From the NCBI RefSeq assembly GCF_002217355.1, contig NZ_MUHA01000005.1, positions 230,091 through 294,090 of the forward strand: 64,000 bases of DNA. The letters run 5' to 3'. Both the position numbers and the translations under genes were made by a program. Shown one piece after another: positions 18,819-27,474 of this stretch (positions are counted from its first letter, which is position 1; each line of letters starts with the position of its first letter). The notes below the pieces were generated by a model, which saw nothing but the letters and a program-made list of their open reading frames with translations, did no database searches and was not told the DNA's origin. Origin of the DNA: Flavobacterium oncorhynchi. GTDB lineage: Bacteria; Bacteroidota; Bacteroidia; Flavobacteriales; Flavobacteriaceae.

Positions 18819-19829
18819 ATGAAAAAAATAACTATTAAGGATATTGCAACAGAAGCTGAGGTTTCTATATCTACGGTGTCTTTTGTTATTAATGATAAAG
18901 GAGAGAAGATGGGAATAAGCCCGGCGGTGATTAAAAAAGTACAGCAAGTTGCTGAAAAACTTAATTATCGGCCAAGTATGATAGCGACAAGTCTAAGAAC
19001 GGGTAAAACGAGATCTATCGGGTTAATTGTTGAGGATATTTCGAATCAGTTTTTTGCTGATCTTGCGCGGGTAATAGAAGAGGAAGCAAGAAATATTGAT
19101 TATCGTGTTTTTTATTGCAGTACAGGCGGTAATGATGAACGTTCTGAGGAGTTAATACATAGTTTACTGCAGGCAAATGTGGATGGGTTTATTATTACGC
19201 CAACACAAAATATTGAAAGCAGTATTGATTTGCTTTTGAGATTGAAAAAGCCGGTAGTATTAATTGATAGATATTTTGCAGGACAAAATGTGAGCCATGT
19301 TGTAATGGATAATTATGAGGCATCAAATTCTGCAGCAAAATTTTTGATCAATAAAGGCCGTAAGAATATAGCGATTGTCAATATCACATCAGAAATGATT
19401 CAGATGAAATCACGAGAAGATGGATGTCGAGATGCATTAAAAGAAGCTGGTCTTTATAATGATTCGCTGGTGCTTCATATGGAGTACAACAGCACTGAAG
19501 AAACCAGAGTTGCAGCAATTGTAAGTTTTTTAGAAAAAAATCCGCAAATTGATGCCGTTTTGTTTTTAACAAACTATATGGGGCTTGCAGGTTTACAGGC
19601 TTTTAAAAAGGTTGGGAAAACAATTCCAGACGATGTTTCGGTTATTAGTTTTGATGATCATGACAGTTTTAAACTTCATACACCAAAAATAACAGTTATT
19701 TCGCAGCCTATTAATGATATTGCGGTCAAATCAATACAATTGTTATTGAGTCAGATGACCAATATGGAAAAATTTGAAATAGAAAAAAGTCTCAAAAAAG
19801 GAGAATTGATTGTTAGAGAATCAGTTTAA
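18819..19829 (+). CDS. LacI-family transcriptional regulator of the mannan locus
   Basis: A 336-residue cytosolic protein. The N-terminal helix-turn-helix and hinge (residues 4-55: TIKDIATEAEVSISTVSFVI, then NYRPSMIATSLRTGKTRSIG) are of LacI type, followed by a periplasmic-binding-protein-like sensor domain (60-330). Members repress or activate sugar genes in response to a sugar or sugar phosphate. It lies directly before susC/susD, and CTAAATCG-type palindromes are found in front of GH97, its own gene and susC, so it probably controls the whole 15-34 kb locus. The inducer is not known; mannose or an oligomannoside would fit the enzymes. Confidence 0.92.
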   Translation: MKKITIKDIATEAEVSISTVSFVINDKGEKMGISPAVIKKVQQVAEKLNYRPSMIATSLRTGKTRSIGLIVEDISNQFFADLARVIEEEARNIDYRVFYCSTGGNDERSEELIHSLLQANVDGFIITPTQNIESSIDLLLRLKKPVVLIDRYFAGQNVSHVVMDNYEASNSAAKFLINKGRKNIAIVNITSEMIQMKSREDGCRDALKEAGLYNDSLVLHMEYNSTEETRVAAIVSFLEKNPQIDAVLFLTNYMGLAGLQAFKKVGKTIPDDVSVISFDDHDSFKLHTPKITVISQPINDIAVKSIQLLLSQMTNMEKFEIEKSLKKGELIVRESV

Positions 19830-19858
19830 TTTTTAAGAGCATAATCATAAAAAAAAAG

Positions 19859-19880
19859 AAAAAAACGATTCGTTTTTTTT
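19859..19880 (+). terminator. Possible terminator after the LacI-type gene
   Basis: AAAAAAACG pairs with CGTTTTTTT around ATT, followed by further T residues. The stem is almost all A-T, so it is weak, but the T-run and the position 30 bases after the stop support it. Confidence 0.45.
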
Positions 19881-19888
19881 TAGGAATT

Positions 19889-19908
19889 TTACTAAATCGT
19901 TTTAGTAA
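19889..19908. promoter_or_regulatory. Candidate LacI-family operator upstream of susC
   Basis: TTACTAAATCGTTTTAGTAA is a 20-base palindrome with eight-base perfect arms around TCGT. It is the longest of the sites sharing the AAATCG core (15149, 18741) and lies 220 bases before susC, between the LacI-type gene and the SusC/SusD operon. Confidence 0.65.
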
Positions 19909-19956
19909 TTTAAGGTCAAAATATTCGAGCATTGCGTTATTTTTTTGAGCTGTTTA

Positions 19957-19970
19957 CTATATCGATTGCT
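19957..19970. promoter_or_regulatory. Weak second operator-like site upstream of susC
   Basis: CTATATCGATTGCT keeps the CTA-ATCGAT core of the family of sites but not the full symmetry. It lies 65 bases downstream, centre to centre, of the strong site at 19889-19908. It could be an auxiliary half-site or chance. Confidence 0.3.
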
Positions 19971-20128
19971 AAGAGTTATAGGAATGTTTACGTTGCTATT
20001 AAAGCATTGTATTTGTTGGGCGTAGAGCTTATGAGTACAATATTAAAATTGAGTTCAAATTTTTATTAATTATTTAAAAACAATCACGTTAAAACAAAAC
20101 AAATTACCAATTACCAAAAAAAAAGCTT

Positions 20129-23100
20129 ATGAAACGAATATTAGCAGTGTTAGGAATGGTATTGTTGTGCAGCTTAGGAGCTGTGGCGCAAAATCGATTA
20201 ATAACAGGCGTAGTGGCAGATGCACAAAACAGAGGAGTTATTGCTGCATCTATCGAGGTTCAAGGAAAACCGTTTAGTGCAATTACAGATACAGAAGGTA
20301 GATTTAAAATGAATGTTCCAGAAGGAGCAGTTACTTTAAATGTATCTTCGATAGGTTTTACATCAAAAACGATAGTACTTCAGCCAGGTGAAAATAAAAT
20401 ATCAGTTGTATTATTAGAAAATGTACAAGAATTAAAAGATGTTGTTGTAACATCATTTGGAGTTAAAAAACAAAAGAAAAGTTTAGGATACGCTGTTGGG
20501 GAACTTAAAGGAGAAGAACTAACAAAAAATAAAGAAATTAACTTAGGAAACGCATTACAAGGTAAAATTGCCGGTGTTAACGTTTCTGCACCAGTTTCTG
20601 GACCATCAGGTTCTAGCCGTGTTGTAATTCGTGGAGCAACTTCGGCTTCTGGATCAAACCAGCCTTTGTATGTTGTAGATGGTATTCCAATCGATAACAC
20701 TCAGCAAGGTAATGCTGGTATGTGGGGTGGAGCTGATAAAGGAGATGGTATGTCTTCTTTCAATCCAGATGATATTGCTTCTATGTCAGTACTTAAAGGT
20801 AGTGCGGCTTCTGCTCTTTACGGGTACAGAGGATCTAATGGTGTTATCTTGATTACTACTAAAAAAGGAAAAAGCGGAACTGGTCTTGGTGTAGATTTTA
20901 GTACAAACTCTACATTCAATACACCAATAAGCCTTTTAGATTGGCAAGATCAATACGGATCAGGAGAGCCTGTTAATGGAGTTCCTTCAAGATTTGGCAG
21001 TTTATCAGAGCTTAGAGAAAAATATGTATTGGCTTGGGGAGATAAATATGACGGAAAACAAACTATTGCACTTGATGGAACTACTAGACCATATCAAGCA
21101 AATGGGAAAAATAACGTAAAAAACTTCTATAGAACGGGATATTCTTTCAGTAATACTTTAGCAATTTCTGGAGGAAACGAAACAACTAATTTTAGATTGT
21201 CTTTCGGAAATACAAAAGACGAGTCTATTTTACCAGGAACAAACTTTGGAAGAAACAACGTGGCTTTAAGTTTGAACTCGTCTCCGAATAAAAAAATCAG
21301 CATCGAAACAAATGCACAATATATTACAGAGAAAAGTCAAAACAGACCTTATTTGAACGATTCACCTAGAAACGCTTCGTATACTACAACATTCTTAAAT
21401 CCTGGAGCAGATATCAGATGGTTAAGTAATGGTTACGATGAAAATGGAGGTGAAGCTGATTATTTTGGATCAAACACTTACCAAACGAATCCATATTTTG
21501 CAACGCAAGAAGATTTAAATAGTGATCTTAGAAAACGTTTTATCGGTTCTGCTAAAGTAAATTATAACATTACTGAAAAAATTTACGCAAAAGGTGTTAT
21601 TGGTATGGATGATATTAACTACGAATACACTGAAATCGAACCTACAGGAATTAACTACAAAACTGGAGGGGCATTAGAGAACAGAGTAGAAGGACGTACA
21701 GAATATAATGCTTCTGCTTATTTAGGATACAAAGGTAATATAGTAGAAAACCTTTCATTAGATGCTTTCATTGGAGCTAACCGTCAACACAACAGATTCA
21801 GCGGAATTAAAATGAAGGGAAATAATTTTATTGTTCCATTCAAATATTTCTATGGAAATACACAACCTGAAAAAACAGAAAAATTATTCTCGGAAAGCGA
21901 AGTTAACTCACTTTTCTATTCTGCCGATTTAGGATACAAAGATTTCTTATATGTTAGTTTAACAGGTCGTCAAGATTGGTTTTCAACTTTAGATCCGTCA
22001 AGTAACAGTACTTTTTACCCATCTGTAAGTACCAGTTTAATTTATTCTGAAATTATTCAATTGCCAGAATGGATGTCTTACGGTAAGATTAGAGCAGGTT
22101 GGGGTAATGTTGGTGGAGCTTTGCCAGACGCTTATGCTTTAGCATTAACATATTCTGCACCTGATGGACAAACAGATTCTTTAGGTCAGCCAATTTTAGG
22201 AGTTAATGGAGATACAGTTCCAAACAGAAGTTTAAAACCTTACAACGTTAGTACAATCGAATTTGGTTTCGAAAATACATTCTTCAATAATAGAGTGAGT
22301 ACAGATTTAACTTTCTACAGTAAGAAAACAACTAACGATATTACTGATGCCGATATTTCTCAAGCATCTGGTTATAGAACAACAAAAATCAACGTGGGAG
22401 AAATCCTGAACAAAGGGGTTGAATTTGCAATTAATGTAAAAGCGATTAAAACACCAACTTTTGGATGGAATGTTGGGTATAATTTTGCTTATAACGATAG
22501 TGAAGTACTTAATCTTTCTGATAAAATTACAACAAAAACACTTGAAGGAAACAGAGATTCAAAAGCTTCTGTAGTTTTAGAAAAAGGACAGCCATTTGGA
22601 ATAATCAAAGCTTATGATTATTTAAGAGATGCAAAAGGAAATATTGTACTTGATACAAACGGCAGATTCATGAGAGGAGATTTAATTAATGCTGGACAAG
22701 GTGTTGCACCATTGTCTATGGGATTCTCAAATGATTTCTCTTATAAAAATTTCACACTTTCGATTTTTGTTGATGCTAAATTTGGTGGAGAAATCTACTC
22801 AGCAACAAACCAGTTAGGAACTCGTTACGGATTAGCTGAGCAAACACTTGGCGGTCGTGAAGGCGGAATTGCTGTAAGTGGTACAGATGTTAACGGTAAT
22901 CCTGTAAATACTACAGTTTCTGCATATGATTACTGGAGAAGTTATGCAGAGGTGACATCAAATTTTGTTTACGATGCTGATTTTATCAAGTTGAGAGCAG
23001 TTTCTTTCAGCTATAATTTTCCAAAAGCAAATCTTGCAAAAACACCATTCCAATCGGTTAGTTTAGCATTTTCTGCTCATAACTTATGGACAATTTATGA

Positions 23101-23218
23101 TAAAGTGCCAAACATTGATCCAGAGTCTAACTACTCTAATAGTAATGCACAAGGTCTTGAAAGAGCATCTATGCCGTTGACAAGAAACTTTGGTTTAACT
23201 CTTAATGTTAAATTCTAA
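20129..23218 (+). CDS. SusC/RagA-family TonB-dependent outer-membrane transporter (mannan locus)
   Basis: A 1029-residue protein with a signal peptide (ends near VAQ, residue 21), a carboxypeptidase-regulatory-like N-terminal domain (about 22-105), a plug domain (about 115-225, with VVIRGATSASGSNQPLYVVD and ALYGYRGSNGVILITTKKG) and a C-terminal beta-barrel ending in a Phe (NVKF). This is the SusC subclass used for oligosaccharide import. Driven by TonB, it would bring mannan or N-glycan fragments into the periplasm with the SusD-like protein encoded 16 bases downstream. The enzymes encoded after it predict alpha-mannose-rich ligands. A candidate LacI operator lies 220 bases upstream. Confidence 0.95.
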   Translation: MKRILAVLGMVLLCSLGAVAQNRLITGVVADAQNRGVIAASIEVQGKPFSAITDTEGRFKMNVPEGAVTLNVSSIGFTSKTIVLQPGENKISVVLLENVQELKDVVVTSFGVKKQKKSLGYAVGELKGEELTKNKEINLGNALQGKIAGVNVSAPVSGPSGSSRVVIRGATSASGSNQPLYVVDGIPIDNTQQGNAGMWGGADKGDGMSSFNPDDIASMSVLKGSAASALYGYRGSNGVILITTKKGKSGTGLGVDFSTNSTFNTPISLLDWQDQYGSGEPVNGVPSRFGSLSELREKYVLAWGDKYDGKQTIALDGTTRPYQANGKNNVKNFYRTGYSFSNTLAISGGNETTNFRLSFGNTKDESILPGTNFGRNNVALSLNSSPNKKISIETNAQYITEKSQNRPYLNDSPRNASYTTTFLNPGADIRWLSNGYDENGGEADYFGSNTYQTNPYFATQEDLNSDLRKRFIGSAKVNYNITEKIYAKGVIGMDDINYEYTEIEPTGINYKTGGALENRVEGRTEYNASAYLGYKGNIVENLSLDAFIGANRQHNRFSGIKMKGNNFIVPFKYFYGNTQPEKTEKLFSESEVNSLFYSADLGYKDFLYVSLTGRQDWFSTLDPSSNSTFYPSVSTSLIYSEIIQLPEWMSYGKIRAGWGNVGGALPDAYALALTYSAPDGQTDSLGQPILGVNGDTVPNRSLKPYNVSTIEFGFENTFFNNRVSTDLTFYSKKTTNDITDADISQASGYRTTKINVGEILNKGVEFAINVKAIKTPTFGWNVGYNFAYNDSEVLNLSDKITTKTLEGNRDSKASVVLEKGQPFGIIKAYDYLRDAKGNIVLDTNGRFMRGDLINAGQGVAPLSMGFSNDFSYKNFTLSIFVDAKFGGEIYSATNQLGTRYGLAEQTLGGREGGIAVSGTDVNGNPVNTTVSAYDYWRSYAEVTSNFVYDADFIKLRAVSFSYNFPKANLAKTPFQSVSLAFSAHNLWTIYDKVPNIDPESNYSNSNAQGLERASMPLTRNFGLTLNVKF

Positions 23219-23234
23219 TAACGAAAATTGAAAG

Positions 23235-24749
23235 ATGAAAAATAAATTTATAAAAATATTCTGTGTTGCAATTGTTGGTGCAATGACACTTGCTTCATGC
23301 GACAAAGGATTCGAAGAATTGAATCAGAATCCAAATGCTTTGACAGATCCATCTGTAAAATCTATGTTTACACTTGCTGAGATTTATGTTGACGGACAAG
23401 ACTTTTCTAATACGAGAGGAAATAATATTTATGCTGCGCAAATTGTACAGCAATTTTCATCCTTAAGTGGTTCAGGGTCAAAATATACCTATTCATCTGA
23501 ATATTCAGGAGCACTTTTTGGAGAAACGTATGGTAAAGGATTAAATCAAATTTTCCAGTTATTATCTGTTATAAAAGATACACCAGAGAATGCTAATGCT
23601 ATTCAGGCTTTAAGAATCATGAAAGTTTTCTTGTTTCAAAAGTTAACAGATACTTATGGAGATGTTCCTTATTTTGAAGCTGGAAAAGGATACAACGGAG
23701 GAGTTTATGCTCCAAAATATGATACTCAAGAAGCAATCTACAATGATCTTTTGAAAGAATTAGATGAAGCAGGTGACGCTTTAGATGCTAATAAAGCATT
23801 TGTAGGCAACGCTGATTTGTTCTATCAAAGTGATGTGGCTAAATGGAAAAAATTAGCTAACTCAATGATGTTAAGAGTTGCAATGCGTTTATCTAAAGTG
23901 AACCCTGCAAAAGCAAAACAATATGTAGAGAAAGCTGTTGCTAAAGGTGTTTTTACATCAAATGATGATAGTTTAGTTTTAAGACATGACTCAGGACCAC
24001 AAGGAGTTAAGACAAATCCAATTACTTCTTCATGGGTTGTAAATGACTTGAATAAAGGCGATGCAAATACAAAATTCAGTAAAACATTTATTGATAATTT
24101 GAAAAGCAATAATGATCCACGTTTAAGAATTTTAGCAAAACTTGAAGCAACTGGAGACAATTCTCCTGCAAGCCAGCAAGGTCTTGCAAATGATGCAAGA
24201 GAATTTCCAGGCGGAGACAAAAAAGTTTTCTCTGATCCTAATACATCTACAGTATTACGTTTAGACGCTCCTACATTAATTATGTCTTACGCTGAAGTAG
24301 AGTTTATTTTGGCTGAAGCAGCTGTAAAAGGATGGAATGTAAACGGATCAGCACAAAAGCATTATGAAGATGGAGTAAGAGCTGCAATGCAGATTCTGAC
24401 TATTTTTGGAGACAAAGTACCAGCAGTCACTCTTACAGAATACAACGATTACATGACAGCTCACCCTTTTAAATCATCAGGAACTGAAGCTCAAAAAATC
24501 GAACAAATTATTACTCAAAAATGGATTGTATTGTTGTTTAATGGTTTTGAAGCATTCTCAGAATACAGAAGAACAGGATATCCAGTTTTAGTTCCAGTTA
24601 ATGATCCAACAGGAGAAACAAAGGGAACAATTCCTAGAAGATTAATTTATGACCAGTCAGAATTAATCACTAATAATGCAAATTATAAAGAAGCAATACA
24701 ACGCCAAGGGTTGGATTTAATGACAACTAGAATTTGGTGGGATAAGTAG
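23235..24749 (+). CDS. SusD/RagB-family surface lipoprotein (mannan locus)
   Basis: A 504-residue lipoprotein with Cys22 in TLASC followed by D-K-G-F-E-E-L-N-Q-N-P, the start typical of the SusD-like subgroup also seen at 51114. The body is helical with TPR-like pairs (KVFLFQKLTDTYGDVPYFEA, ADLFYQSDVAKWKKLANSMM), and the C-terminal part (IMSYAEVEFILAEAAVKG) matches the family. It should cap the SusC channel at the cell surface and bind the glycan. It starts 16 bases after susC and is followed by a strong terminator, so susC and susD form a unit separate from the enzyme genes downstream. Confidence 0.93.
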   Translation: MKNKFIKIFCVAIVGAMTLASCDKGFEELNQNPNALTDPSVKSMFTLAEIYVDGQDFSNTRGNNIYAAQIVQQFSSLSGSGSKYTYSSEYSGALFGETYGKGLNQIFQLLSVIKDTPENANAIQALRIMKVFLFQKLTDTYGDVPYFEAGKGYNGGVYAPKYDTQEAIYNDLLKELDEAGDALDANKAFVGNADLFYQSDVAKWKKLANSMMLRVAMRLSKVNPAKAKQYVEKAVAKGVFTSNDDSLVLRHDSGPQGVKTNPITSSWVVNDLNKGDANTKFSKTFIDNLKSNNDPRLRILAKLEATGDNSPASQQGLANDAREFPGGDKKVFSDPNTSTVLRLDAPTLIMSYAEVEFILAEAAVKGWNVNGSAQKHYEDGVRAAMQILTIFGDKVPAVTLTEYNDYMTAHPFKSSGTEAQKIEQIITQKWIVLLFNGFEAFSEYRRTGYPVLVPVNDPTGETKGTIPRRLIYDQSELITNNANYKEAIQRQGLDLMTTRIWWDK

Positions 24750-25190
24750 TTTTAAAATTTTGGTTAGTTAAGTTGAATAAGCTCGGGAGGAGTATGAGTA
24801 CCTCCCGGCTTATTTTTAATTTTCTATTTCAATTTTCATTAAATTAGAGGGTTTGTATCACAAATTAGTTCTATAGTTTTAATACCCTTTTTTTCGCAAA
24901 AGACAAAAGAGCTTCTGCTGAAAAAGATGGAATTACTTTCAAAAAGAATATACAATTGAATGATCTTAATTTTTTAATTATTGAAGTGTAATAAAAAATC
25001 TTAAATAAACAATTTAAAAGATAAAACTTGGCAGCTGTAAAAGGGAAAATGATTTTCAGAATATTTTGTTAGTTACTGTTATTCCGTATTAAAAGCCCAA
25101 AAGAGAGGGAGAATTGTGGAAACGTAGTTTTCCTTCTCAAACTGCCAACAATTAAGTTGCAAAAGCATAATAATTAAGTATTGAGTTATA
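24750..25190. other. Intergenic gap between susD and GH2, with a terminator at its start
   Basis: The gap of 441 bases holds the terminator at 24778-24817. The remainder is A/T-rich with no gene, repeat or clear operator that I could recognise. A promoter for the GH2 gene is expected here but was not located. Confidence 0.6.
24778..24817 (+). terminator. Intrinsic terminator after susD
   Basis: CGGGAGG (24784-24790) pairs with CCTCCCG (24801-24807), extended by TAAGC/GCTTA with one bulged T, and followed by TATTTTTAATTTT. The G/C-rich stem and T-run make a convincing terminator 29 bases after the susD stop. Confidence 0.85.
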
Positions 25191-27179
25191 ATGGAGTTTA
25201 AAAAGAACTTTTATTGGGTTTTGAGTATTTGTCTGGCAAATTTTTCATTTGTGGCAAAGGCGCAAAACATGGAATTAAAAAAAGGATGGCAGTACAGAGA
25301 AACCAAAACAACAAAATGGTATCCTGCTTCTGTTCCCGGTGAAGTTCATACCGATTTACTCAACAATAAATTAATACCAGATCCATTCTACAGAGACAAT
25401 GAAAAAAAGCTGGAATGGATTGAAAAGAAAGATTGGGAATATAAAACCACTTTTGAAGTAAGCACTGCAACTTTAAATAAAAAAAATACCGAATTAGTTT
25501 TTGACGGATTAGATACTTACGCATCCGTTTATTTAAACAATCAGTTAGTTTTAAAAGCAGACAATATGTTTCGTCAATGGCGTGTTGACGTAAAAAAGAA
25601 TTTAAAGCCGGGAAAAAATGATTTAGTAGTCGTTTTTAAATCAGCACAAAATGTTGTTGATTCATTGGCCAAAAAAGATTTTCCGTTTGTAATTCCAGAT
25701 AATCCTCGTGCCTATGTACGTAAAGCACAATACCATTTTGGATGGGATTGGGGGCCAAAATTCACAACTTGTGGAATTTGGAAAACACCAAGATTAGAAG
25801 CATATGATGTAAAAACTCCTGAGAAACCATATGTATTAGATCGCAAAATCGAATTGATACAACAGCCTGATGATAAAGGAACATCATTTTACTTTAAAAT
25901 TGATGACAAGCCCGTTTATATGAAAGGGGCAAATTATATTCCATCAGATGCATTCCTGTCGCGAGTAACCAAAAAAGAATACGAAAAAGTAATTGCACTT
26001 GCCAAAGATGCCAACATGAATATGCTGCGTGTTTGGGGAGGCGGGGTTTATGAAGATGATTATTTTTATGATTTATGCGATAAAAACGGAATCTATGTCT
26101 GGCAGGATTTTATGTTCGCTGGAACAATGGTACCGGGAGATGATGCTTTTTTTGATAATGTAAAAAAGGAAGTTCAATATCAAGTAAAACGTCTTCGTTA
26201 CCACAAAAGCATAGTTTTATGGTGCGGGAATAATGAAATCGATGAAGCTTTTAAAAGTTGGGGATGGCAAAAAAGCATGAAAATGTCGAAACAAGATTCG
26301 ACCAGATTATGGAAAGACTACGTTCGTTTGTTTCAAGATAGTATTCCAAAATGGGTAAAAGAAGTTGATCCCAAACGACCATACTTAAGTTCTTCGCCTT
26401 TATTTCACTGGTCAAAAGCAAAAAGTATAACAGAAGGTGACAGCCATTATTGGGGAACTTGGTGGGGACTTGAAGATATTGAAGCGGTGCAGAATAAAAC
26501 GGGACGTTTTGTAAGCGAGTACGGAATGCAGGCTATGCCAAATTATTCTTCTATAGAAAAATTTACATTACCAGAAGACCGATATTTATATTCAGATATT
26601 TTGCAGGCACATCAAAAAGCGGGCAAAGGATTTATGAAATTAGATTCGTATTTAAATCGCTACTTTATTAGTTCAGACAAAATAAAGAAAATGAATGTTG
26701 AGGATTATACTTACCTCTCGCAATGCTTACAATACTATTCATTAAAAAATATTATAGGCATTCATCGTTCAAAAGCGCCTTATAATATGGGAACATTAGT
26801 TTGGCAGCTTAATGATTGCTGGCCTGTTGCAAGCTGGAGCGTAACGGATTATTATGACAGACAGCCAAAAGCAGCTTGGTACGCTATGAAAGAAGCGTAT
26901 AGAGATGATAAAACACCAGAAATTGATCTTACTCGCCCAATTGATTTAAAATTGGAAGACCCAAAAATAACTTGGGAAGTAAGAGGAAATAAAGTGATTT
27001 TAAAAGCTTCAAAAGCCGCAAAATATGTATACATTTCTATAAAAGGTTATACAGGAAAATGGAGTGATAATTATATAGACTTAAAAGCTGGTGAGGAAAG
27101 AATTATTTCTTTTGAAGGCAAAGTGACAAAGCCAGTCCTGAAAGTTTATTCTCTGTATGATGTTTTGAAGAGGTACTAA
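25191..27179 (+). CDS. GH2 beta-mannosidase, short form lacking two internal Ig-like domains
   Basis: A 662-residue exported enzyme. The N-terminal sugar-binding domain (about 26-205) includes YHFGWDWGPKFTTCGIW, and the TIM barrel (about 235-560) has both catalytic glutamates: Glu349 in WCGNNEIDEAF (acid/base) and Glu443 in FVSEYGMQAMP (nucleophile). A C-terminal beta-domain covers about 590-660 (SDNYIDLKAGE). Typical GH2 beta-mannosidases have about 800-860 residues because Ig-like domains sit between the sugar-binding domain and the barrel, and after the barrel. Here the chain jumps from RLEAYD directly to RKIELIQQPDD, and from EAYRDD to RPIDLKLEDP. The enzyme would remove beta-mannose, such as the core Man-beta-1,4-GlcNAc of N-glycans, if the shortened form is active. 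Confidence 0.88.
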   Translation: MEFKKNFYWVLSICLANFSFVAKAQNMELKKGWQYRETKTTKWYPASVPGEVHTDLLNNKLIPDPFYRDNEKKLEWIEKKDWEYKTTFEVSTATLNKKNTELVFDGLDTYASVYLNNQLVLKADNMFRQWRVDVKKNLKPGKNDLVVVFKSAQNVVDSLAKKDFPFVIPDNPRAYVRKAQYHFGWDWGPKFTTCGIWKTPRLEAYDVKTPEKPYVLDRKIELIQQPDDKGTSFYFKIDDKPVYMKGANYIPSDAFLSRVTKKEYEKVIALAKDANMNMLRVWGGGVYEDDYFYDLCDKNGIYVWQDFMFAGTMVPGDDAFFDNVKKEVQYQVKRLRYHKSIVLWCGNNEIDEAFKSWGWQKSMKMSKQDSTRLWKDYVRLFQDSIPKWVKEVDPKRPYLSSSPLFHWSKAKSITEGDSHYWGTWWGLEDIEAVQNKTGRFVSEYGMQAMPNYSSIEKFTLPEDRYLYSDILQAHQKAGKGFMKLDSYLNRYFISSDKIKKMNVEDYTYLSQCLQYYSLKNIIGIHRSKAPYNMGTLVWQLNDCWPVASWSVTDYYDRQPKAAWYAMKEAYRDDKTPEIDLTRPIDLKLEDPKITWEVRGNKVILKASKAAKYVYISIKGYTGKWSDNYIDLKAGEERIISFEGKVTKPVLKVYSLYDVLKRY

Positions 27180-27474
27180 GGTACTAAGTAGCAAAGGTTC
27201 AAAGGTTTTTGTGTAGAGACGCATTGCAGTGCATCTGTTTACCTTGCGAACTTAGCGAGAGTCATTGCGCTCTTTGCGGTTATTTTTTGTGTTCTAGATT
27301 ATTCTTTTGAGAGTAAAATAACAAAACGAACCGTGAAAGTCTAGTCTCTATATAATGTTTTGAATAAGTATAAATAAAAAGCTTCTAAGAAGCTAAGGTT
27401 CTGAAGTGCTAAGTTTAATTAGCAAATCTTAGAATCTTAGAACCTTAGAACCTCAGAATCTAAATAAAAAAAAT
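27180..27474. repeat. Intergenic repeat region with an 8-bp tandem array
   Basis: No gene is seen. The middle contains a phrase (CTCTTTGCGGTTA at about 27269-27281) closely resembling one at about 61033-61048. The end (27426-27457) is four tandem copies of an octamer, ATCTTAGA, ATCTTAGA, ACCTTAGA, ACCTCAGA. The segment just before (27381-27415, with CTAAGAAGCTAAGGTTCTGA) is partly complementary, so the region could fold into a hairpin directly in front of the GH92 gene. Confidence 0.6.

Noticed and set aside
23825..24220. 131-codon minus-strand frame
   Set aside because: It is entirely opposite the susD gene, with no start context or recognisable domain.
25806..26924. Deletion by recombination between direct DNA repeats in the GH2 gene
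   Set aside because: The two D-x-KTPE junction segments use different codons, so the DNA is not a clear direct repeat; the cause of the domain loss stays open.
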